64,000 bases of DNA from Paracoccus amoyensis (GTDB lineage Bacteria > Pseudomonadota > Alphaproteobacteria > Rhodobacterales > Rhodobacteraceae), in NCBI RefSeq assembly GCF_014490725.1, contig NZ_JACOQL010000002.1:186001-250000 (forward strand), given 5' to 3'. The number at the start of each line of letters is the position of its first letter. The stretch's first letter is position 1. Positions 57,788 through 64,000 of the stretch are shown piece by piece. The notes beneath the pieces were generated by a model. It made no database searches. It had not been told where the DNA came from and saw nothing but the letters and a program-made list of their open reading frames with translations. Position numbers and translations under genes: made by a program.

Positions 57788-59077
57788 TCAGTGGTTGAAG
57801 CCCGTCAGGCCTGGCAGCCATGTCGACAGTCCCGGCACGAATGTCAGGATCAGCAGGCAGATGATCGCAGCCAGGAAAAATGGCGGTAATTCCCGAATGA
57901 TGGCTGATGGCCGTTGCTTGGTCGCGGTCGCCACGACAAAGATCAGCCCACCGACGGGCGGCGTCATCAGGCCGAAGGTCAGGTTGACGATCATCACGAT
58001 GGCAAAGTGGTCCGGCGCGATCCCAAGGCCATAGGCGATCGGCGCAAGGATCGGGACAAGGATCATCACCCCCGGCAGCGGGTCCATGAACATGCCAAAG
58101 ATCAGCAGCAGCAGGTTCACCATCAGCAGAAACGCGATGGGCGACAGGTTCATCGCGATCACGGCGTCGGCCATGGCTTGCGGCACGCCTTCGATGATCA
58201 GCACCCAGGCAAAGGCACGTGCGGCTGCAAGGATCATCAGCACCGCCACTGACATGATCGCAGATCGCAGGAACGCCGCCCACAGATCGTGCAGGCTGAA
58301 ACCGCGATAGACCACCATGCTGACGATGATGGCGTAAAAGACCGCGATCACCGAAGCCTCGGTCGGGGTAAAGATACCGCCGCGAATGCCGCCGATAATC
58401 AGCACGATCAGCAGCAATGCAGGCAGGGCCTTGGCGGTATTCAGCAGCATCTCGCGGGCCGAGGGACGGATATCCTCGCTGCGGTAATTCCGCTTGCGGC
58501 TGATCCACCAGTTCACGCCCGCCATCGCGCCGGAAATCAGGATGCCGGGCAGGATACCCGCCATGAACAGCGACCCGACCGAGACGTTCCGGTCTTGCAG
58601 GGCATAGATGATCATGGTGATCGAGGGTGGGATGATCGGGTCGACGACCGAGACAGACACCGTCAGCGCGCCGGCATAGGATTTGGAATAGCCGCTTCGC
58701 TCCATCATCTTGGCCATCATCGCGCCCGGTCCCGCAGCGGCGGCCAGGGCCGAACCTGAAATCCCTGCGAACAGCGTGGCGGTCAGGACGTTGGCATAGC
58801 CAAGACCGCCCCGGAAATGTCCGACGAATTGCGACGCAAAGCGCAGCAGCATCCGCGAAATCGCACCCGAGGACATGATTTCCGCTGCCAGAATGAAAAA
58901 CGGCACTGCCAGCAGGGGAAAGCTGTCCAGCCCCGTGAACATCTCTTTCACCACGACAACGGTGGGATAGCGTCCCGACAGACCAACCGCCGCAAAGGCC
59001 GCGATGGCCAGCGAAAAGGCCACCGGAACGCCAAGGATCAGCAGGATGAAGAAGGCGATGATCAGGATTTCAGCCAA
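57788..59077 (-). CDS. dctM: TRAP transporter large permease (DctM)
   Basis: A 429-residue membrane protein with about 12 helices that forms the sodium-coupled channel of a tripartite transporter. FILAAEIMSSGAISRMLLRF, GISGSALAAAAGPGAMMAKM and DPIIPPSITMIIYALQDRNV are DctM signatures, and MTPPVGGLIFVVATATKQ closes the second half. Its start overlaps dctQ by 8 bases. Confidence 0.94.
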   Translation of the reverse strand: MAEILIIAFFILLILGVPVAFSLAIAAFAAVGLSGRYPTVVVVKEMFTGLDSFPLLAVPFFILAAEIMSSGAISRMLLRFASQFVGHFRGGLGYANVLTATLFAGISGSALAAAAGPGAMMAKMMERSGYSKSYAGALTVSVSVVDPIIPPSITMIIYALQDRNVSVGSLFMAGILPGILISGAMAGVNWWISRKRNYRSEDIRPSAREMLLNTAKALPALLLIVLIIGGIRGGIFTPTEASVIAVFYAIIVSMVVYRGFSLHDLWAAFLRSAIMSVAVLMILAAARAFAWVLIIEGVPQAMADAVIAMNLSPIAFLLMVNLLLLIFGMFMDPLPGVMILVPILAPIAYGLGIAPDHFAIVMIVNLTFGLMTPPVGGLIFVVATATKQRPSAIIRELPPFFLAAIICLLILTFVPGLSTWLPGLTGFNH

Positions 59078-59564
59078 CGTGCGCCTCGTCCGAATACTGG
59101 AAACCTGCCCGCAGATAGCGCGGCGCGATCAGGGCCAGATGGATCATCAGCAGAACGAAACCAACCGGCATCGCGGCATAGACCCATTTCATCGGCACGC
59201 GCAGCGCCGCCGATTTCTGAACCGACATGCGGTTCATATAGTCGATGCCGACCCAGACCATATAGGCAAAAAAGCCGAACATGATCAACAGGATAAGAAT
59301 TCGAACCAGCCGCTGCGCCGGACTGGGCAGCGCTTCTTGCGCATTGGCGATGGCGGCATGCGCCCCTTCGCGTAGCGCAAGCCCGGCACCCAGAAAGGTA
59401 AGCCAGATCATCGAATAACGCGCAACCTCATCCGCCCAGGCTGGCGCACTGGGCAGGGCGTATCGGGCGAACACGTTCCAGCCGACGACCACCGACATGA
59501 AGGCCAGCCCCAAAACAAGGACTGCCCCATTCAGCGTGACAAAGGCATTTTCAATCCGGCGCAT
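59070..59564 (-). CDS. dctQ: TRAP transporter small permease (DctQ)
   Basis: A 164-residue protein with four helices. VGWNVFARYALPSAPAWADE and YSMIWLTFLGAGLALREGAH are DctQ hallmarks. It bridges the binding protein and DctM and lies 6 bases after dctP. Confidence 0.93.
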   Translation of the reverse strand: MRRIENAFVTLNGAVLVLGLAFMSVVVGWNVFARYALPSAPAWADEVARYSMIWLTFLGAGLALREGAHAAIANAQEALPSPAQRLVRILILLIMFGFFAYMVWVGIDYMNRMSVQKSAALRVPMKWVYAAMPVGFVLLMIHLALIAPRYLRAGFQYSDEAHVG

Positions 59565-59570
59565 GGCGGG

Positions 59571-60539
59571 TTACTGGACGGCCTGAATGCGGTCCATCAA
59601 CTCTTTCCCGAATTGCGCTTCATACTCCTTGTAGGGGGCATCCAAAGCGGCGCGGAACGCGGCTTTTTCCTCGTCGGTCAGCTCATTGACTTCCATCCCG
59701 GCCGCTTTCAGCGCGGCGACACCGGAAGCGTCAACCTCATCCACGTAATCGCGCATCGCCTGCACCCCCGCGGCTGCTGCTTTCTGGAATGCGGCTTTCT
59801 GATCATCGTCCAGCTTGCCCCACAATTGCGGCGATACCAGAATCATTGCGGGCGAATAGACGTGGCCGTCAAGCGTCAGATATTTCTGAACCTCGTTCAG
59901 TTTGGCTGATACGACCACGGATAGCGGATTTTCCTGACCGTCGATGGCACCCTGCTCCAATGCGCCGATCACTTCGGGCCATGCCATGGGCGTCGGCGAA
60001 GCGCCAAGTGCGCGAAACGCCTCGATATGCACCGGGTTTTCCATGGTGCGGATCTTCAGCCCCTGTGCATCTGCGGGGGTCTGGATCGGGCCGCGATTGT
60101 TGGTGATGTGGCGAAAGCCCTGCTCGCCCCATGCCAGCGCATGCAGGCCGGCATCATCAAACTTCGCCAGAATTTCCTGACCGATCTCGCCATCCAGCAC
60201 CGCGCGCGCATGGGCTTTGTCGCGGAACAGGAAGGGCACGTCGAACACGCCCGCCTCGGGCACGAAATTCGACAGGGTGCCGCTGGATACGATGGTCATT
60301 TCAACGGTGCCAAGCTGCAAGCCTTCAATCACTTCACGCTCGCCGCCCAGCCCAGAGGACGGGAAATGACGAAAGGTGAATTGATCGCCCAGACTTTCGG
60401 TCAGCGATGCCTCGAACGCCTTGGCACCCGCGCCGTAATGGCTGTCTTCGGCCAAGGCATAGCCGATCTTGATTTCCTGCGCGGCAGCCGGAACTGCGAC
60501 TGCCGCGCTGAGCAATGCGGCGGTGAACAGGTGTTTCAT
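59571..60539 (-). CDS. dctP: TRAP transporter substrate-binding protein (DctP)
   Basis: A 322-residue periplasmic protein with a 20-residue signal peptide (ending AAAQ). KIGYALAEDSHYGAGAKAFE begins the domain, and the ligand arginine is expected in LKIRTMENPVHIEAFRALGA, where R of KIRTMENP pairs with the substrate carboxylate. Substrate is likely a carboxylic acid (sugar acid or C4-dicarboxylate). GGGAGGGGAAATCC precedes the ATG at 60539. First gene of the operon. Confidence 0.94.
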   Translation of the reverse strand: MKHLFTAALLSAAVAVPAAAQEIKIGYALAEDSHYGAGAKAFEASLTESLGDQFTFRHFPSSGLGGEREVIEGLQLGTVEMTIVSSGTLSNFVPEAGVFDVPFLFRDKAHARAVLDGEIGQEILAKFDDAGLHALAWGEQGFRHITNNRGPIQTPADAQGLKIRTMENPVHIEAFRALGASPTPMAWPEVIGALEQGAIDGQENPLSVVVSAKLNEVQKYLTLDGHVYSPAMILVSPQLWGKLDDDQKAAFQKAAAAGVQAMRDYVDEVDASGVAALKAAGMEVNELTDEEKAAFRAALDAPYKEYEAQFGKELMDRIQAVQ

Positions 60540-60646
60540 GGATTTCCCCTCCCTTGATTCCGGCGAACTTTGCGCGACCTTGTCAAAAAGCGCAATGATT
60601 GCGCGGCCTTCTGAAAATCCATTTGACTTGCGTCCATCGGATTGCC

Positions 60647-60671
60647 GGAACAAAGTTCCACAAGGGCCGTT
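60647..60671 (+). promoter_or_regulatory. perfect EcfG-type promoter motif
   Basis: GGAAC, 16 bases, CGTT fits the general stress consensus exactly, 125 bases before the ABC transporter gene and between two divergent operons. About one such match per 64 kb is expected by chance. Confidence 0.35.
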
Positions 60672-60795
60672 CTAGTCAAACGGTTGTTCCAGTGGTTCCA
60701 CAATGACGCCTGACAACATCTTTTTTTGTGCAGGCCGGTTGCGTGGGCGATGCGGGCAGTCCACTTAACTGCCTATAACAGAAGGAATTTTTGTG

Positions 60796-61569
60796 ATGCG
60801 TAACGTCATCCTATCCGCGGTTCTGGGACTGTCGACCGCCCTGCCCGCAGCGGCGGAAACCATTCGCGTCGGCATGTCTGGCGGGTATTTCCCCTTCACG
60901 TTCACCCGTGCGGGTGAGTTGCAGGGATTCGAGGTTGACCTGATGAACGCCATTGGCGAAGCGACCGGCGACGACATCGAATTCGTCACCATGTCGTTTT
61001 CAGGTCTGATCGGCGCACTGGAATCCAACCGGATCGACACCATTGCGAACCAGATCACCATCACGCCCGAGCGTGAGGCCAAGTTCGCCTTCTCACAGCC
61101 CTATGTCTATGATGGTGCGCAGGTCGTTGTGAAGAAAGGCAACGAGACCGATATTACCGGCCCCGAAAGCCTGAAAGGCCGCGCGGTGGCCGTCAACCTT
61201 GGCTCCAACTTCGAGGAATTGTTGCGCAACCTGCCCTATGCCAGTGAGATCGACATTCGCACCTATGAAAGCAATATCGCGCAGGATACTGCACTTGGCC
61301 GCGTGGATGCGTTTGTGATGGATCGCGTGTCGTCCGGTCAGCTGATTGCGGAAAGCCCGCTGCCCTTGGCATTGGCCGGACCACCCTTTGACGAAATTCA
61401 GAACGCCCTGCCCTTCCGCAACGACGAAGCCGGGATCGCGATGCGCGACAAGGTCAATGACGCGATCACCAAGTTGAAAGAGGATGGCACGCTTGCCGAA
61501 ATCTCGCAGAAATGGCTGAAAACCGATGTGACCAAGCCTCTGGCTGAAGCAGAGACAGCGACCGAATAA
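60796..61569 (+). CDS. amino acid ABC transporter substrate-binding protein
   Basis: A 257-residue periplasmic protein with a signal peptide ending AAAE. ETIRVGMSGGYFPFTFTRAG and LQGFEVDLMNAIGEATG are family 3 solute-binding signatures; the ligand arginine is in NQITITPEREAKFAFSQPY. The permease and ATPase neighbours resemble cystine transporters. Start: ATG at 60796 with AAGGA 9 bases upstream, with a GTG just before. The stop overlaps the permease start by one base. Confidence 0.92.
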   Translation: MRNVILSAVLGLSTALPAAAETIRVGMSGGYFPFTFTRAGELQGFEVDLMNAIGEATGDDIEFVTMSFSGLIGALESNRIDTIANQITITPEREAKFAFSQPYVYDGAQVVVKKGNETDITGPESLKGRAVAVNLGSNFEELLRNLPYASEIDIRTYESNIAQDTALGRVDAFVMDRVSSGQLIAESPLPLALAGPPFDEIQNALPFRNDEAGIAMRDKVNDAITKLKEDGTLAEISQKWLKTDVTKPLAEAETATE

Positions 61570-62243
61570 TGCAAGGCCTGAACATCGCCTATATGCTGGA
61601 CCTGATCCCGGTGATTGCCGGGTATGTCCCGCTGACCATGTTCATGGCGGTCGTCTCCATGATCGCAGCGCTGGTGTTGGCAGCCATTCTGGCCATCATC
61701 CGCGTGATGCGCATACCGGTCGTGGATTGGATCGTGGCGGTGTTCATCAGCTTCTTCCGGGGCACGCCGTTATTGGTGCAGTTGTTCCTGTTCTATTTCG
61801 GCCTGCCCCAAATTTTCAGCTTTCTGGTCGAGATCGACGGCGTTACCGCGGCAATCCTTGGTCTGACGCTGCATTTTTCGGCCTATATGGCGGAAAGTAT
61901 CCGCGGTGCCATTCTGGGCGTTGATCGCAGCCAGTGGGAGGCGGCGGAATCCATCGGCATGACCCAGATCCAGCTTTTGCGCCGGATCATCCTGCCGCAG
62001 GCTGCCCGCACGGTTGCGCCGACGCTGATGAATTACTTCATCGACATCATCAAAAGCACCTCTCTGGCCTTTACGCTCGGCGTTACCGAAATGATGGGCG
62101 CTGCACAAAAGGAAGCTGCCGGCAGCTTCCTTTATGTCGAAACCTTCCTTGTCGTCGCCATCTTCTACTGGGTCATCGTTGAAGTGCTGTCCGTCGGGCA
62201 ACGCTGGATGGAACGGCATCTTGGAAAGGCGGTGGTCCGATGA
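61569..62243 (+). CDS. amino acid ABC transporter permease
   Basis: A 224-residue HisM/GlnP-type permease with about five helices. FRGTPLLVQLFLFYFGLPQI is the family start signature and the EAA loop is AAESIGMTQIQLLRRIILPQ, contacting the ATPase. It overlaps its neighbours on both sides (1 and 4 bases). Confidence 0.94.
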   Translation: MQGLNIAYMLDLIPVIAGYVPLTMFMAVVSMIAALVLAAILAIIRVMRIPVVDWIVAVFISFFRGTPLLVQLFLFYFGLPQIFSFLVEIDGVTAAILGLTLHFSAYMAESIRGAILGVDRSQWEAAESIGMTQIQLLRRIILPQAARTVAPTLMNYFIDIIKSTSLAFTLGVTEMMGAAQKEAAGSFLYVETFLVVAIFYWVIVEVLSVGQRWMERHLGKAVVR

Positions 62244-62980
62244 GCTGCGAAATCAATGTCAAAGGTCTGGTCAAGCGTTTTGGCCAGAATGTCGTTCTGA
62301 ACGGGATTGATCTGTCCCTGAAACCGGGTGAACGTGTGGCGATCATCGGCCCGTCGGGCACCGGTAAATCCACCCTGTTGCGTTGCCTGAATTTTCTGGA
62401 CCGGCCTGACGAAGGTCGGATTACCCTTGGCGATCTGTCGGTCGATGTTGCACGCGCAGGCAAGCAGGACATTCTTGCCCTGCGTCGTCGCACCAGTTTC
62501 GTGTTTCAGAATTATGCCTTGTTCGCCAATAAGAACGCCCGCCAGAATATCACCGAGGGGCTGACCGTCGTGCGCGGCTGGACCAGGGAAAAGGCCGATG
62601 CCCGTGCGGAGCAGATTTTGGCGCAGATCGGTCTGGCCGATCGCGGGGACAGCTATCCGGCGGCCATGTCGGGCGGACAGCAGCAGCGTGTGGGCATTGG
62701 CCGCGCCATGGCTCTGGACGCCGATCTGATGCTGTTTGATGAGCCGACCAGCGCACTTGACCCGGAATGGGTGGGTGAAGTGCTGGACCTGATCCGTCGC
62801 ATCGCTGACGGGCGCCAGACCATGCTGATCGTCACCCATGAAATGCAATTTGCCCGCGAAATCGCGGACAGGATCATTTTCATGGATGGTGGCCGAATTG
62901 TCGAACAAGGCCCGCCCGATCAGATATTCGGCAATGCAAAGGATGATCGGACCAGGGCCTTTTTGCGCCGCGTCGGCTGA
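62240..62980 (+). CDS. amino acid ABC transporter ATP-binding protein
   Basis: A 246-residue ATPase. Walker A is GPSGTGKSTLLRCL, the signature motif MSGGQQQRVGIGRAMA and Walker B MLFDEPTSALDP. The segment ITEGLTVVRGWTREKADARA resembles cystine-type (TcyN) ATPases more than glutamine ones, so L-cystine is a possible cargo. It ends a three-gene operon. Confidence 0.94.
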   Translation: MSCEINVKGLVKRFGQNVVLNGIDLSLKPGERVAIIGPSGTGKSTLLRCLNFLDRPDEGRITLGDLSVDVARAGKQDILALRRRTSFVFQNYALFANKNARQNITEGLTVVRGWTREKADARAEQILAQIGLADRGDSYPAAMSGGQQQRVGIGRAMALDADLMLFDEPTSALDPEWVGEVLDLIRRIADGRQTMLIVTHEMQFAREIADRIIFMDGGRIVEQGPPDQIFGNAKDDRTRAFLRRVG

Positions 62981-62982
62981 AA

Positions 62983-63414
62983 TTACTGCAGACCGGCAGT
63001 GGTGTAATACACCTCGACGCTGGTTTGTTCGTCAAAGCCGATACCCGAGGCGATGATGCAGCTGGTATTGTCTTTGCGTGGCGCCACAAGCGTCCATGTG
63101 CCCATCTGATCCGAACCCCACAGTTCCGTGCCGGCATGCTGTTCGGCATCAACACGGTTTTCGCTGAAATCCTGCGTCAGAGTCTGGTGGATTTCGCTAT
63201 CCGTCGCACAATAGGGCTGATCGCCCACTGCCATATCCGATGTCGGCATGTCCTGTGCTTGTTGCAACAGGCTTGCCGTATCAATGCCCGCCATTGCCGA
63301 CCAGCCCTGAACAGGTTGATCCGAACGGATGGCAGAATAAGCAGGCATCGCCACCAGCAGCGCGACGCTGCCAGCCATCCCAAGGCGGCCAATGCGGTTT
63401 GCGGTGCGGTTCAT
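62983..63414 (-). CDS. small exported protein of unknown function
   Basis: A 143-residue protein. A signal peptide (MNRTANRIGRLGMAGSVALL, cleaved near AYSA) is followed by a small acidic domain with two cysteines (PYCATDSE and NTSCIIAS), which could form a disulfide. I recognise no family. It converges on the ABC operon, with its stop 3 bases from that operon's end. AAAGG is 10 bases before the ATG. Confidence 0.7.
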   Translation of the reverse strand: MNRTANRIGRLGMAGSVALLVAMPAYSAIRSDQPVQGWSAMAGIDTASLLQQAQDMPTSDMAVGDQPYCATDSEIHQTLTQDFSENRVDAEQHAGTELWGSDQMGTWTLVAPRKDNTSCIIASGIGFDEQTSVEVYYTTAGLQ

Positions 63415-63711
63415 GGTTTCAGCCTTTCATCTTGCGATTTGCTGATGAAAAAACGTCCCAAAACCCATCAGGTTCCCGATTTCGCCCTTTGATGCCGAAT
63501 TTTCGAACAGGCATGTATTGTTTAACTCATTATATTTAAAAGATATTTTTTCAATCTGCTGCGGGGCGGATTTCTTGGAAAACGACCCCTGCCAAAATGT
63601 CCCCAAAATGTCCATTGACGCGACTTTTTAACGATAGACTAATCAGGAAGCCTCGAACTAGGTAACAGAGTGAAGTAATAGTTACCGCAAACATTTGGGA
63701 TGAGGAATGCG
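63415..63711. promoter_or_regulatory. AT-rich divergent intergenic region
   Basis: 297 bases with no gene between the exported protein and glk. It holds AT-rich blocks near 63521-63556 and an operator-like inverted repeat at 63661-63686. No RNA gene is seen. Confidence 0.5.
63661..63686. promoter_or_regulatory. GGTAAC-N14-GTTACC inverted repeat, candidate operator before glk
   Basis: A 6+6 inverted repeat with a 14-base spacer, 26 bases before the glucokinase start. It is the sort of site a LacI- or other sugar-responsive repressor would bind; no regulator gene is in view. Confidence 0.35.
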
Positions 63712-64000
63712 ATGGCGGTTCTTTTGGGGGATGTGGGCGGAACGAATGCACGTTTTGCACTGGCGCGAAATGGTGTGATCGACACAGAGACCGTCACCAA
63801 ATATCGCGGTGACGACTATGCGACATTTGATGACGTTGTGCGCCAGTTTCTGGTGGATCACGATCAGCCAAGGGTCACGTCGGCCAGTGTTGCTGCAGCA
63901 GGTCCGGTCAGTGGTGGGCGGGCGCGGTTGACCAACCGTGACTGGGATATGACCGAAGACGGATTGGCCCGATTGACCGATGCGGATCATGTGCGGATCA
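63712..64000 (+). CDS. glk: glucokinase (5' part, runs off window)
   Basis: The first 96 residues of the glucokinase family (glucose to glucose 6-phosphate). MAVLLGDVGGTNARFALARN is the phosphate-1 ATP-binding loop; SVAAAGPVSGGRARLTNRDW matches the next conserved block of the family. GAGGA lies 7 bases before the ATG. The rest lies beyond the window. Confidence 0.9.
   Translation, partial: MAVLLGDVGGTNARFALARNGVIDTETVTKYRGDDYATFDDVVRQFLVDHDQPRVTSASVAAAGPVSGGRARLTNRDWDMTEDGLARLTDADHVRI

Overview
The window looks like chromosomal DNA of an alphaproteobacterium of the order Rhodobacterales (Rhodobacter/Paracoccus/Roseobacter type). The evidence is the run hemJ-rho-mnmE-mnmG-rsmG-parA-parB, a general stress response locus phyR/nepR/ecfG/kinase, DUF2125 and DUF2853 proteins, TRAP transporters and moderately high GC. 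Genes are densely packed, often with 4-base start/stop overlaps. I see no tRNA, rRNA, CRISPR array, insertion sequence or prophage.

Layout. 1-2.35 kb: end-healing DNA ligase (cut by the window edge) with its partner exonuclease. 2.4-12.4 kb: housekeeping genes (Lrp regulator, class V aminotransferase, WYL regulator, GST, EamA exporter, HU, AMP nucleosidase, SDR, a frameshifted UbiH-type hydroxylase, YceI, LolA). 12.5-18 kb: MFS transporter, two tandem P4-type acid phosphatases (one exported, one not), a Na/Pi cotransporter and an ornithine cyclodeaminase relative. 18.1-25.95 kb: an accessory glycan locus with a sulfotransferase-like/glycosyltransferase-like fusion, a GlfT2-like galactofuranosyltransferase, a second sulfotransferase-like protein, a family 2 glycosyltransferase and UDP-galactopyranose mutase. 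Together these suggest a galactofuranose-containing, possibly sulfated surface glycan. 26-29.2 kb: glutathione-dependent formaldehyde oxidation (class III alcohol dehydrogenase and S-formylglutathione hydrolase) with a ClpP-type peptidase and an acetyltransferase between them.

29.3-44.2 kb is the replication-origin neighbourhood: grpE-hrcA, rph-rdgB-ridA-hemW, parB-parA-rsmG-mnmG-mnmE-rho-hemJ reading left, then a 0.48-kb non-coding AT-rich segment with at least six DnaA-box-like 9-mers and four GANTC sites (predicted oriC), then aroE-coaE-dnaQ reading right. Two perfect parS sites lie inside rsmG and mnmG, and a near match lies downstream of grpE. coaE carries an apparent single-base deletion, as does the UbiH-like gene; the two together suggest sequence errors, but a real lesion cannot be excluded.

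44.2-48.6 kb: a BrkB/YihY membrane protein, then the complete general stress response switch (PhyR, NepR, EcfG sigma factor, HWE/HisKA_2 sensor kinase) with an EcfG-type promoter before nepR. 48.7-52.7 kb: a Pqi lipid-transport operon whose PqiA is split into two genes, followed by PqiB (three MCE domains) and PqiC. 52.7-57.7 kb: CysQ-like phosphatase, PmbA/TldE, DUF2125 protein, an unusual crotonase-fold protein and DUF2853. 57.8-63 kb: a TRAP transporter and a divergent polar amino acid (possibly cystine) ABC transporter. 63-64 kb: a small exported protein of unknown function and the start of glucokinase.
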